Source of the DNA: Tubulanus polymorphus
Taxonomy: Eukaryota > Nemertea > Palaeonemertea > Tubulaniformes > Tubulanidae
Length of the DNA stretch: 64,000 nucleotides
Assembly: GCF_964204645.1 (NCBI RefSeq)
Contig: NC_134028.1
Coordinates: 14,931,263 to 14,995,262, forward strand
Reading direction: 5' to 3'
Both the position numbers and the translations under genes were made by a program. Below, one piece after another: positions 32,601 through 47,700 of the stretch. Position 1 is the first letter of the stretch, and each line of letters begins with the position of its first letter. A model generated the notes under the pieces. That model made no database searches. It was not told the DNA's origin and saw only the letters and a program-made list of their open reading frames with translations.

Positions 32601-35600
32601 AGTTCTAAAACCTATACATTCTTAAATTTGATATGTTTTCTAAAATTTTAAATCTGCAATTTTGTGAATATCTATCGATCCGAAAGAATTTAATTTGGAT
32701 CCTAAACATCGGTACCTCACATCGGCAAACCCGGAAGTGAAATTTATTTGCAATTAGAGTATGCTGACTTGGTGGTCACGTGACAACAACTCAGCTTGTG
32801 ATTGGACATAGCATTTGTTTACTATCATAAGTAGCCATGTGCTTCTGTTTTACTAGCCATGTGCTTCTATTTTGCTATATAATACAATGAAAACAACATA
32901 TTTTCAGAATGAAAATGACACATTTTCATGTTATAATTCGGTTTTATTCTTATTTTACAGCGCAAAATGCCTCCTAGGAAAAAAAGATAATCTGTTACAC
33001 CAATAAAACCAGGAAAAGTTCACTCACTGATAGTTGAAAACTTTGTCTTTAATACAGAGAGTAGTGGAAGTAGAAGTACCTGTTAAATGGAAATGTTTTG
33101 TTCCTTTACATAGAGAATGATAAGGATATAATGAAGACAAAGAAATCCGTGGAAAATATTTTAGGCATCACCAGTTGTCAATATAGATACGTTAAATCAG
33201 TTATTGACAGAACATTGTTAAGCACAAAATTAAAAAATCTTGCAGATAAATCTTCTCAGATCCCCAGCCATCAACTTCATTATGCACACCTTCATCTGAT
33301 CTGCAGTACAAAACAACACCATTACTTAAGCTGCCAAAGGTGAGGACTCCAATCAAATTGTGGGGTGACTGTTCAAACTGTAAAATTTTGAGAATGCGAA
33401 TAAGATCATTAGAATCTGGAAGGAAACAGTTAGTACAGACAATTAGAAAACTGCGCAAAATGCCACCTTGTCGTACATATCCCCGCAACTGAGGGCCCGC
33501 AAAAAATAAAGTGATGGATTTTGTAGACTCATTATCAGTTAATGAGCAGCAGCGAGCAATTAAGTTTGCAATCCGAAATGGTTATAAAAAGAGAAAAGTT
33601 GATCGAAGGGAGGCTGTAGACCTTCAAATAGAAGTGATTCGCCGTCTGAACCTGAAAAAAGAAAAGAAAACAACGTCTGAAAGGAAAAAAATTAAGAAAA
33701 AGTTAAAAGAACTCGAGCCATGTGAATGTGCAATCAGGCAAGATTTTCCTGGTATGCCTGACTCTCAAGTCGCTGTTTTGTTAGATATCTTGAAGGAGAG
33801 GGTTAATGGTCGGCAGATATGCCATGTATGGTATGACCGAGATAACAACTCGCAAAGTGTGTGGTATGGTAAAATCGAAAAAATTAGGAAAAGGAAAACT
33901 GGGAATTTATACTCGATTGGTTATTGGGGAAAGGATGAAACATATGATGATGCCACAGATTATGATATCAAAGTCGTCGAATTAGCAGCAGATTTTGTGT
34001 GTGATGATGTTGTACTTTGTTAATTTGTGTATGTTTAAAAGGAAATAAGAACCAACCTAGTGAATGTTGTTGAATGGACAAAAATGCTGTTTGTCGATGG
34101 TTGGTCATCGAATTTCTTTTTTTCTACTAATGAGGATTTAAGTCGCTAAATGTTTAATGTATGAGAAAAACATTTATTTATGCTCTTCAGCATAGTGAGA
34201 CCTACAAGCCCTGAAAATTTCATGTAGATATCTCGAAAAATAAAAAAGTTATGGTAGTTTTTGTTCAAAACTGACGCGGAATTGGTCACAGGCTGTCTTC
34301 TGTTTTTCTTATAAACAAACCAGAGTTGCCACTTCTCCGGATTTCTCCGGAATTCCGGATTTAAAAAAAATCCAATTTCATTTCCGGATTTTCGGGAGAA
34401 GTCAAATAACCAAAAAAGAAAACATCGCGAAAAAAATAAAATCAATTCAGGATTCGACCCTAAACATCAAAACGTAACGGCTCCGTAGAGGGTTCGAAAC
34501 AGCCGTATTGTGCTGCCACATAGTGGCAACAACCCCGCAGTACACGATTAAACCAAGATGACGTGACGATCGAAATCGACTGACGCTTCGTTTGTTTTTG
34601 GCTCTGGTTTATATATGAGGTGTATTTGAAGGAACCAATCGCTATTTGAAAAAATGATCTATACACATTGTTGTTATTGACATATCTTGGAGTGAGTGAG
34701 TGTGTAACCTTTAAGAAAATGCTTACTGAAAGTTTGAAGCGACAGATTTTCATTGGATTGTAATTGACAGACGTGAAAATTGATACACAAAGTGAGGCAT
34801 ATAACGCGTATTGCGCCAGAAAGCATCTCCTAGCGTTCTAATTTCAAAAATTTTTCTTGGGGAGGGCCCCCAGACCCCCGACTTATTTTCCGGATTTTTA
34901 GCTTCACATAAGTGGCAACTCTGACAAACGCCCCAAAATTAGGCCTGATTAATGATATTCAATTTGCCGTAACTTTATTTTTCAAGCTACATTTATGTTT
35001 TATACATCCCTGAAAAGCTCTCTTTTGGCTCTTTCCAATGATGTATTTCAATATGTAATCTGATAACATCCAAAAATATTCCCACATAGTGTCAAATCAA
35101 ACCTTTGTACTAAAATAAATAAATTAGTTACCTTGTTGTCTTTGAAAACGTGTTTTATAATGAACATTCGATGATTTAAATCGCGAAGCGGAAAATTTAT
35201 TGATTTGATTTGGATTGAATTGATTGCCATTATCGGGATTTCCAATAGGCCTACGGACTAAATTAATAAAATGTGAAAATTCAATATGTCTCTCTAAAAT
35301 TACTCTAATTGTTATTTTTTGTTGATAAAACGCATAAATTTTGGTCAATTTTAACCTTTAGAATTTGAAACAAGAATAATATCTGCATTGGCATCAATAT
35401 CAGTCCAAGTTTAAGTTCGAATCCGTAATTTACACTCCCATCAGGCACCACGAAAAGCCGCCATATTACGTCAAATTACGTCATCTCGGTAATGAGGAGG
35501 ACCCGTTCTACAAGCAACATCTAGGGCAAAGTGTTCATATAAGGAGGTTTTGAGCATCTATTTCACCCCTTAAAACACCATCAACTTACCTCAAACTGAC

Positions 35601-38600
35601 TGTTCTGTAATCAGATGGAAGTTAACTATTGTTTTTGCATGAATGTGTAATCTTACTGTCTGTCACACCTGCTCTTCGTGCAACGTTTTGGTCCGTTATT
35701 TCGTTAATAATCCGTTTATCTACTTTTATTACGCATCAGTTTGTTCAGTGAGGAATTTGCATTCAGAAATAAACAACAATTTTCATGGGCTTGCATGCTT
35801 GCAACCCCATATTGCTATCACACGGATTGATAACTTGCTTGGGGAGTCGATAACTTTCGTTAGAAACTTTCTTGGGCTCTGATATTTACATACAATTAAT
35901 GCAGTAATAAAATCTAGGTTCCTTTCATATATTGGCTATATCGGTTGTCGTTTTCATTGTTTTATGATTTTGTTTAATCGTTTTTAGCCCACTTGGGACT
36001 TTGGGACTATGACCTTTTTAGTGCCCAAAAATGTCAATTTTGGCCCAAATTCTGAGTCCAGTAGTTTCCTACTGGTTTGCCATTTCTCATTGCAATTTGT
36101 GATGGGTATTCTTTGGAAAGGGATGTTTTATACCTGAGACATGTATTTTTGATCAGCCAATTATGGCGCAATTGGCAGCCATCTTGGCGTCATCAGTACT
36201 CATTTGTAGGTGGGAAAAAGTTTTTCCACATTATATTGATACCTAAGCATATTGTGTTACCACAAAGTATTGGAAAGTTGTAGCTCATAACGTTTTCTAT
36301 GATTTTGGTGAGTTTCAAGGTCATTGGTTTTTGTATATGGCCACCAGGGGGCATTGAATAATTCAAAAACTTAGTATTTCTATATTATATTTGTACCTAT
36401 GCATATTTTGTTACCACAATCAATTACAAAGTTGTAGCTCATGACATCGTCTATGATTGTGGTGAGTTTCGAGGACATAAGTTATTCTATATGGTCACTG
36501 GGGGGCGTTGAATAGTAGAAGAACTTGGTATTTCATTATTAGATTGGTACCTAGGGATATTTTGTTACCATGATCGATTGCAAAGTTGTAGTTCATGACA
36601 TGTTCTATGATTGTGGTGAGTTTCAAGGTCATTGGGTTCTGCATTTGGTCACCTGGGGGCGTTGAATAGTAGAATAACTTAGTATTTCCTTATTAGATTG
36701 GTATGTAGGGATATTTTGTTACCATGATCAATTGCAAAGTTGTAGTTCATGACATGTTCTATGAATATGGTGAGTTTCAAGGACATAAGTTATTGTATAT
36801 GGTCACCAGGGGGCGTTGAATAGTAGAAGAACTTGGTATTTCCTTATTAGATTGGTACCTAGAGATATTTGGTTACCATGATCAATTGCAAAGTTGTAGA
36901 TCATGACATGTTCTATGATTGTGGTGAGTTTCAAGGTCATTGGGTTTTGCATATGGTCACCAGGGGGCGTTGAATAGAAGAATAACTTAGTATTTCCTCA
37001 TTAATTTGGTAACGAAGCATATTTTGTTATCACAATCAATTACAAAATCATAGCTGCTGACATATTCTATGATTGTGGGGAGTTTCAAGGTCATTGGTTT
37101 TTGTATATGGTCACCAGGGGGCATTGAATATTGAAATTGTTAGATTGTTGAGCATTTGAAAGCACTTCCCAAGTGGGCATGGTGTCCCTGGACACCTAGT
37201 TGTTATTTCAGCAGCGTATACCAACCTTGGTTGAGCGTACGTGATCAGTCTTGAAAAAGGTATTCATGCGCGGCATAGTGCTGCCGACAAATCAATTCAT
37301 TCTTTTTTGACACAATTAAAATTTCACAATGAAACATTTACTTTCACGTTTTTAAAGAATTGTTTTAATTTTCTTTTACTTTCATTGGGTGCTTGCGTTA
37401 TCGGCTATTTGAAAAATCTCTGTATGAACATTTATATTTTCAGTTTAAATATCTAAAACTTAAAAACCACTTTTCTGTACGGACCAAAACGTCGCACGAA
37501 GAGCTTAAAATGGCTTTTATGGCCCATCATGTGGCGCCACTCACTGTATTTTGATATGCTAATGAGCAAGTGATGACGTCACTGTAACATTTCCAAGCGT
37601 CTGCGGAGCCGGTTTTTCAGCATTACACAAGTGTCATGCTAAGTAAACTATCGCTCATAAATGAAAACAATGACAACTTGAGTAAAAATTGTTGTTTATT
37701 TCTCAATGCAAATTCCTCACTGAGCAAATTGATGGGTAATAAAGGTACATAAACTTTTTATTAACGAAATTACAGACCAAAACGTCGCACGGAGAGCAGG
37801 TGTAAACGTCGCTCGGAGAGCAGGTGTGACAGACAGTAGTCGCCTCCAAAAATAGTTTGGCAAGTGAAGCAACATAACAAATTCGCCAAAATTAATGCGA
37901 TTTATCAACAAAAAATAGCCTAACATTAAGAGTAATTTTAAAGAGACATAGGTCTATTGAATTTTCACAGTTTATCAATTTAGTCTGTATTGGAAGTCCC
38001 GATTGTGGCAATCGATTCAATTCAAACCAAATCAATGAATTCTCCGGTTCCCGATATAAATCATCAAAAATATTATTATGAAACACGTTTTTGAAGTCAG
38101 CAAGGTAACTAATTAATTTATTTAAGTTTGCCTACAAAGGTTTGACTTGACACTAAAATCAGTTGTTGCATTGCAATTAACAGGAGTTAACCTCTATATG
38201 TCAGACATTGTAGACGTCTATGGCGTCAGACGTTGCAGGGAACAGTAACATCAACTGGTATTCAGACTAGAAGAAGGGTAGTTACTATCAAGTATCTAAT
38301 GTTCATTTCAACTTGAACTTAAAGGTTAAGTGCCCTCTAATTCCTACTTTTTAGCCCACTTGGGACTTTAGTCCCAGCAGGCTATTGCATTAACTTTTCG
38401 TCCGTCGTCCGTCCGTCCATAGACGGAATCCAGTTATTTTGGGAAGTTTTGAAGGTGCTTCAATGTAAGGTCTTGATATTTTGGTTACACATGTATCTAC
38501 CCTAGATTCATCTTCAGCCTAAAAACTGGCCCTGTCAGAATCTCGCTGATGGCTGACTGGCAGCCATTGTTGTTTGCCAAAATCAGCACTTTTTACACAT

Positions 38601-41600
38601 TTTTGAAGTTTTTGAGGGAAATTTTGAAGACACTGATTAATTACCTTGATCTTTTGTATATATTTGAATCCCCCAAGGGCCCATGGGCATACGAAAAATT
38701 GGGTTGATCGGACTCATAATGGCCGTCCTATGACCTTTTTAGTGCCCAAAATGTCCATTTTGGCCGGAATTCTGCGTCCTGTAGCTTCCTACTGATTTGC
38801 CATTTCTCATTGTAATTTGTGATGGGTATTCTTTGGAAAGGGATGTTTCATATTTGAGAGAGGTATTTTTGATCAGCCTATTATGATGCAATTGGCGTTC
38901 GTCTTGGTGTCATCAGTACTCATTCGTAGGTGGGAATAAGTTTTTCCACATTATATTGATACCTCAGCATATTGTGTTACTACAATCAATGGGAAAGTTG
39001 TAGCCCATAACATGATCTATGATTTTGGTGAGTTTCAAGGTCATTGGTTTTTGTATATGGCCACCAGGGGGCGTTGAATAATACAATAACTTAGTATTTC
39101 TATAGGGCCAATTATATATGTACCTATGCATATTTTGTTACCACAATCAATTGTAAAGTTGTAGCTCATGACATCGTCTATGATTGTGGTGAGTTTCGAG
39201 GACATTAATTATTCTATATGGTCACTACGGGGCGTTTAATAGTAGAATAACTTAGTGTTTCCATATCATAGGCCTATTGGTACCTTGGCATATTTTGTTA
39301 CCACAATCAATTACAAAATTGTAGCTGCTGACATATGCTATTATTGTGGTGAGTTTCCAGGTCATTGGATTTTTTCAAGGCCATTGGATTGGGCATTGAA
39401 TATTGAAATTGTTAGATTGTTGAGCATCTGAAACCACTTCCCAAGTGGGCATGGTGTCCCTGGACCCCTTTTTTTAATTCTGGCGTTCGTTCCATGATAT
39501 CACAACCGCTACCATACAGTGCTGCCATCCCTCCATAATCATTTTACTGGTTTTAATTTTTCGATTTTTAGTGATTTTTTCGGAAAATGGTGGTTTTTAG
39601 TATGGGCAGCCATATGTATCAAATTGGCCGCTATGGTATGCCAAATGTCTAAATTATGATAAGAAATATTCACAATAAGTTTGTGTTCCTTATGTGAAAA
39701 ATAGATCAATTGCAGTTATTTAAAAAAAAAGACAAATTTGACAAAAAGGCTCAGCACAGGGCAAAATAGGCCTTAGCAGCGAAAGGGTTATTTAATGCTT
39801 AACCTCCAGAGTATAATAACTGACGTTTAATTTTGATACTGGATCAAACATACACCATCATGCCAATTAAGGAAATTCTATATTAAGAATTTCGTTTCTT
39901 GTTTTAGGTTGCTGCTGCCTTGAAAAAAGAACCATCAGAAAGAACTGTAGCTGAGAATGAATTATTGTCATACTCAGATGATGTAATTAAAGAAATTCAG
40001 AAACGTGCTCAGAACAGAGAAAAATTGAAAACTCGTCAGTTAGAGGTGAATACAGGGCTTGAATTTGGGCAAATGTGACCTACAGCAATACTATCATAGA
40101 ATGCTGTGGGCTGGTCACAGCAACCCACAGTAATTGTTTCAAAACCTAAAACAGCATTTTTGATTTCAAATTTGCCATAGAAAATTATAAATTCATTGGA
40201 CAAATATTTTTTGCTACACTATTGAGACAATGAGTGCTCTATAATTTAAAAGGCAAAAGAAATTTCAAAATTCCTGAAAATGACCCAGCGGGCAGGTGTT
40301 TATTTTTATTTAAAACACAAATCTTTCGAAATACTGACCAGGAATGCAACATTTTAATATTTAATTGAAATTTTTCAACCCTGTTTTTATCTCGATGTTG
40401 TAATGGGTCCAAAATTCGAATTTTTGCTAACAAATGAGGTTATAACTTTGACACGAAGTCATGCAATCTACTATGTTTATGTGCAACATGTACCTTGATC
40501 ATGCGGCTAAAATCTGTTGGAAATGGAATTTTGAATTTCGCGTTCATTTTAGAGAAATCGACGAATTTGTTGCGATTTTTAAAAAAAATTCGAAGGAGCA
40601 TTTTGTTTCATAAAACATCTAGAAGGCCGTTGTACATCGTTAAATTGATGTAAAATAAATGCACCCTGCAGTTAGCTGATCTCCCGCAGTCAATCAACGT
40701 AAGGCCATATTCGATAATACGACGCAGACGAACCAGTCTATTAATCTGCTCGAATATTGGTGTGCCATTTCATAGGATTTACTTTCTCATTTCCCAGTCA
40801 TTGGACAGTCTTATTACATGTTCATTTTAAATTTCATAGTCATCGTATTGTTTCCGTCTCCCTATTGTATTATGATAAAAACGGAGATTTAATCGATCCG
40901 CTACATCGACGTGGCGCGCACAATCTAATTGGCCCAGATCGGTGCCACGCTGATTGACATTAGACTGTTAGATTTTCTTTCGATTTAGTATTTATTTTAC
41001 GCAGTAAGTAATTATTTATATCGTAGAGTGCTGATGATATAGTTTACAGGATGAAGAAGTAAAGGTACACTGTCATATAGACCGTAAAACTATCATAAAT
41101 TGTGCGTTTACTCGCGCGATGTGTTTCAATTCAATTTATCCAATCAATCGCCGTGTGTACTGTTAATTTACAGGGCTTTCAAAATACTCGTTCAAAATAA
41201 GCCGTCGGTCATCGCATCCGACTGTAAGAATCCTGCGATGGCTATGAAATATCTCGTCTGATATCAATGATAGTATGAAAGCTGTGATCAGTGGCTATAT
41301 TTAAATGTAGGCCTGTAACCGGCTGGTTGTTGTATCGGCAGGCTGGCTGGGGAACTAGCATTTACACCAGCGGTACAGGATTCCATCCATCAGGAACAAC
41401 AAGGCAGTTAAACCTTATATGTACAATCTTTATTGCATCCCGGAATGAGAATGATTATCATAGCTTTACATAGTCTTTATATACAGAATCATGAGTATAA
41501 TGTGAGAACTAGGTGTCAGAAAAGTTGTAGACATCAGGACTCACAAACAAACACCTAGTGACATGTTTGAGAGACATTGATTAATTATCGATGAGCACTG

Positions 41601-41695
41601 GCTATAGCTAATTATCGTGAAAACATGTTGAGTAATGTCACATGTTGATTACGACCTTAAAGCACATATTGACACTATAGTCATAAGTTATATTA

Positions 41696-41740
<45 letters not shown>

Positions 41741-44700
41741 CATTAATATGTAGTAGAGCTATGAAATATTATGAACTGTTCGATATGACATTTTAGATCT
41801 ATATGATTATGAAATATGCAAATTATATCAGGGTGACAGGCCTACTGCAGTCAGTGTGCATCGCTATAAAATTTGCCTCAGATGCGTGGCTAGTTTTAAG
41901 TTTCCAGGAAATTGGCTCCCTTCATAACAACTACCAATCATACTAGCGACTGCGTGTGTTTAAGGAGTAGTGTCTATTCGATGAATTGTCTCATTTTGAG
42001 CACAGATGCACAAGGTGAAACTTTTGTTCGGTGAAGTCACAGAGACAATTAGTTTGGGTAACCTAATAGCATCAATGTGCTCTTAAGCTGGCTGCTTAAC
42101 CAATCAACAGTTACTAATCGCCATCACTGCAGTCAATTACAGTAGCAAATCAATTAATTTGATATTTTTAAAAATCAGAATATGCAATTTCATGTAACCT
42201 CAACATAACTAATTATGAGATAGCTAAATATTGCCGTGAAAAAAGCACTGTGTCAGTGGTCGGGGAAAAGATTTTGCAACTGCTATTTCTTTGTCTGCAA
42301 CTGGTATCTTTAAATCAAACTGGTGTGGTGGGTTTATAAAAATATCAAACGAAATTTACCAACCAAATAAATAATGGCCAATCCCTATTTTAATATCAAA
42401 AGAACGGAAAACAGTGATAGGGTTTTGGGTTGACAATTGTTTTGTTATCCGATTTGTACCAGTGCACAATAAAATCTTTTATAGGTTGCGTAATCGGCAT
42501 TCACTATAGGTTTCACTTGTCTTTGTATTTTTTCAATTGTGACCAGGTTAAGCGTCCCTTGCCTGTTTTATGCGTCGACGATTCTTACTGCTTTCCATTT
42601 CCAATTTACTGTGGACCTCTTTCCACATGGCCGACTTATGACTTACTTTTGACACAGGAACTCTCCATGTACACGAAAAATAAAAAAACGTTTGACATGA
42701 TTTCATGAAATTGTAATGGTATGTGCATGTATGGTAGTCTGGTGGGGAACTCTTTTGGGGAATCTATGATTCAAGATGGCCGAATTATGACCTACTTTTG
42801 ACACGTGTACGTGATAACTAAAAAATCGTTTGAGAAAATTTCATGAAATTTATATTAGATGTGTATGATAGTATGATGTAAGACCTTATTGTTTTGGGGA
42901 CTTCTCCGATTCAAGATGGCCGACACCATCTACTTTTGAGACAGGAACTTTCCGTATACACAATAACTCGAAAACCGTTTGGGATAGATTAATGACATTT
43001 TTATGGTATGTGTATGATAATATGAAAAGGAACTGTCTTGTTTGTGTCTCGGAACTTCTCCAATTCAAGATGGCGACTTATGACCTACTTTCTGTTCAAA
43101 ATGGCATGTTTTGAACTTATTGTTGTTACACTGTCTTCTGTACTTATTGTAGATGCTTCATCTGTTTCTTCACTACCATGGGATTTTGTGATTAAAGCTG
43201 CGTGTATGAGCGTGCATTTTGACACAACTATGTTTATTTTCTACTTGGGTCAATAGCACAGAAATCAGGAAGTTGTGTGCGTGAACCGAGCATAGCAAAC
43301 TTTGGTGCGTGGCGAATGACTTTTACTGCCATATTGTAAACAGTGATGTGTACGCAACTACGTATTTACACTGTTCCTATATCATCTGTTCATTAGCCCC
43401 ACAATTCATTCCACATCCCAATGGTCCCACATCTGATTAGTTCAACGTCTAAATGGTCCCTCAATTATTTCTTTGACTTATTGCGCCCGAGATATAAAGA
43501 TCCGTGGATCTCTTCTTTTGGTTTTCCTTTGTCGGCGATATGATGTTGGCATTGAGCCAATTCATGTAAAATCGCGGTACACTTTTTAGCCTACTTGGGA
43601 CCTTAGTCCCAGCGGGCTATTGCATTCACTTTTCGTCCGTCCTCCGTCCGTAGACGGAATCCAGATATTTTGGGAAGTTTTGAAGACGCTTCAAGGTAAT
43701 GTCTTGATATTTGGGTTAAACATGTATCTACCCTTGACACATCTTCAGCCCAAAAACTGGTCCCGCCAGAATCAAGATGGCCGACTGGCAGCCATTGTAT
43801 TGGCCGTCCTATGACCTTTTTAGTGCCCAAAAATGTTGATTTTGGCCCGAATTCTGAGTCCTGTAGCTTCCTACTGGTTTGCCATTTCTCATTGCAATTT
43901 GTGATGGGTATTCTTTGGAAAGGGATGTTTTAAATTTAAAATTTCATTTAAAATCTCCGCCATTTTGGATTCAGTCTTAAGTCCTTAAAAGGGGCTTAAG
44001 ACCGTCTTAACTAAGACCAACACTAAGACCACTCTTTGGAACGCAAAATTAAGACCAACTTAGTTAAGTCAATCTTAGAGCATTTAAGACAAAATAAGTC
44101 TAGTCTTAAGTCATTTTTTAAGTCTCGACTATGGAACCGGCCCCTGAACGTATGGCTCGAAATAGGAATCTGCAGCGATTTGCAGACGGTATTAGCCAGT
44201 TGCATCCCAATAACGGCGGCGAGTAGTTCCAATCTCGGAATCGACAATGCACGGGTCAGCGATACGCAGCTTTTCGCGGCGATCATTGTGTCTTTTACTC
44301 CTTCTGCTGTCTCACAATGAGAATAACTAACGGCAGGGTGGGCAGACATTGATGCATCCACGAACATGTGCAATGTCACCCTATTCGACGAATTAAGCCC
44401 AAGCCATCTTGGCAAGGTCTCATCTTTTACATCGATGAGTTCACGAAACCAGCTCCACTCGGCAGCCAACTCTTCAGGGAATGGCTGGTCCCATTCAAGT
44501 TCTAGTAACCAGGACTGCTGCAACAGCATTTTTGCGCGGACGGTAAAGGGTGCTAGAATCTGTAACGGATTAAATATCGTAGCTACCTTCCTTAAAACGG
44601 CACGTCTCGTCATGGCGACATCACTGGGTGGCTTGATGTTGAAAGTAAACGTGTCGGTGTTCGCTCGCTAGAAAATTCCAAGAATTTTCATGACTGGCAA

Positions 44701-47700
44701 GATTCCCTCTTCTAAACTTATGTCCGCAGCCGGGTCGCGTTCCGGAACATCGATGTGAACATCCACGTCATTACTACAAAATTTGTGAATTTTGAATCCC
44801 GCAGATTCAAATAGGTCTGATAATTCGTGGCGCAATTTAATTCCGATTTCGCTTAATGTAACGGATTCTAATGTATCTTCCATGTATATTGCGTTTTCAA
44901 CTGCTTCAGACACAAGCGGAAATCCTCTTTATGGGACTTTACGTGATACTGAATGATGTCCTGTGCTAAGTATGGAGACGAGGTGTGACCGAAGGTTAAA
45001 CGCAAAAACTCATACACCTCTGGCTCTGTCCATGTTTCGCCACAAGAAACGATAAAACGGACGGTCCTCTTAGCGAATACCATTTTGGAGACCATCTCGC
45101 TGATGTCTCTGACTAGACAGTGCTTCATCTAGCCAAAAATAGAGGGGTGGTCCGCCCCGCCCCCGAAAATAGCCGCCCTTGTGCTCTTCAGATGTGTCCC
45201 ATGCTCACCCTTGTGCCCTCATCACTTGCAGTAGGTCCGCCTTCCTGCCCTTGTCAGTCACTAGTAATGAGTCAGGGCTTTCAAAATAAGCCGTCGCATC
45301 CGACTGTTAGTTAGTATCCTGCGACGGCTATGAAATATCTCATATGATATCAACGATAGTAGCTCATGTGATCAGTGGTTATATTTAAATTTACTGCAGT
45401 CAGTGTGCATCGTGTGAAAACGTGCCTCAGACGCGTGGCCTAGTTTAAGTTTCCAGGAAATTGGCTGACTTCCAAACTACTGCCACTGGTTTTCCAAATC
45501 ATTTTGAAAGCCCTATCTAGATTAACTTTTGTTCATTGACAGGCATAGGTGTAAGGATGTACTGTGGTCAAGTGTGTCACTCATGGCAAAATCAGAGTTT
45601 AACATAGTTTCTAGTCATCAATCGTAGTAGGGGGTACCTCGATTCTATGCAATAGGGAACATTGCAGTTTGCCCCTTAAACCAGGGATGAAAATCTTCCG
45701 ACCATAGACGGATTTCCGACTTTCTCTTTTATTTTCTTCATTCCTGAGATCAGTGTAAATCGCGTCAATCGCTTTAATCGCCTCAATCGCGCACATCACA
45801 TCGTAGCACTCTGTAGTTAGGAGTGCTCCTAAAGACAGTTTTTGGCAGTAATTAGCACAATCGTGGAGTCGGAGAAACCAATATGGCGTCTCATTCGAAA
45901 AGCGACTAATTCGGAATATTTTCCGACTTTTTCAATATCGGCCGTTTTTATCCCTGTTAAACAGACGTGAGTGCGTTATAATGTGCCCTTGCTCCAATGG
46001 AATCACGCACAAAAATGCCCTTATTTTAAATCAGCACCCTGTCCTTATTTAATGCTAGATGAAGCACTGCTAGAGCGACCGCAAAACGACGAAAACAAAT
46101 CAACACATCTATAAGTTCATTATGTAACTTTGGACCGTGATAGATCGCGTCATTTAAACATTTTCCGTTGTACTTTGCAGCTGCATCGAATACGATCCGC
46201 ACTTTGGAGGTTGATCTCTGTAACTTAACCACCGGAAAGTGTGGCAAATACCATTCGGGACAAGTAATTTCAGTAGACGGCACTTTGCGGATGTACCAAC
46301 GTTCAAGATGATTACTGATGATTTTTTTGTACTCCGACGCAATTTCTTGACGATTTTGTAATGATTTTCGAGATTACGCAAGCGAATTCCGACTTCATAG
46401 CGACTATCTTTGAAGCATCTAGACTTCGCGACCAGATCGACCGCTTTCTTTTCCTCCGGAGTGAATAATGGTTTATCGTCGTCTTTTCGGATTCCAATCG
46501 AATCTAAGTCCCAAAACTGATGTAACTGTTCGGTTAGTTGAATATCCATAGAACTGGTAAAATATGCATACGCATTTTTCGTGATTACAGATTTATCGCT
46601 GGTTTTTCCGACAACGGTCCGACCGAGAGGTGTTCGGCACGCAATCGGCTGATTTTTCTCCTCCATCTCGTTCTTCAAGACATAGCTGTAAATCATAGCA
46701 TCTCAACCAATCAGTAATTCGATTTTCGCATTATTTATTAGGACCGGGAATTTGATACCCTGCATGTGATAGAATTTCTGTTTCGAATCATTCCAATTAA
46801 TTGCCGGTCGATATCTCGACACACGTTTAACGGTATACGCGTTGATATTCTTACTATAACGACCGAATAAGCTTCGGATAGTGAAATTTACGTTCATAGT
46901 ACTGAATGTCTGTTTCGTCGATCCGATTGTGTCGACATTAAGTTCGCTTATTTGACCTTCGAGATGGATCTTCATGGTGATCTCTTCTGATATATAGCTA
47001 GCCGTACTGCAGTCATCAAAAACAGCTACAATTTCTAGTTTTTCTTTGCCGTTCGACACTATCACCGGTAACGTACGTAGCGAAATGTTCGGAGTAGGAG
47101 AGTCACTAAGCGAGTGAACGGAATCTGAGGTATCCCCCTCCGTGACGTGAAGTGTTTCCGGATGTTAAGCAATGCATTGTGGTTACTTTTACATCTGTTT
47201 ACATTGCACCTTCGAGTAAAACGGCATGCTTTTCCTGAGTGTCCGGAGTTTAAACAACGGAAACAAAGATCATTGCCTTTTGCAAATTGCCACAGATCAT
47301 TTACTTCCATTCCTTTGAAGGACGAACATTGAAATAATCGGTGTACGGATTACACTTGACGCAAGTCGGGGTGTATGACGAAGTACTCTTAGTCAACGCT
47401 TTCTGGTGACGACTTTGCCAGTTTTTTGAGTTGATGGTTTGACTTTCATAGACTTTGTTTATTCGTTCTAAATCTTCTTGTGTCTCTGGTAGGATTCGGA
47501 ATTCGTCAATCAACCAGTCTCTCAAATTCGTTAAGATATCTTCTTTATCGGAATCACATATCCAACGTTTATAGTTGATCAACATCAATTTTGGTAGTTT
47601 AGTTTTCGGTAGACGGCTTCACTGTTATCTAATCCTCGTACTATATCTTTTGTTTCTCCCTCCAGGCAGCTTTTGAGTCGTAACATTTTCTCTAGGCTGA

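Noticed and set aside
44036-44671. ORFs on + across 44036-44320 and 44366-44671
   Set aside because: Antisense to BEL/Pao pol, which explains the open frames.
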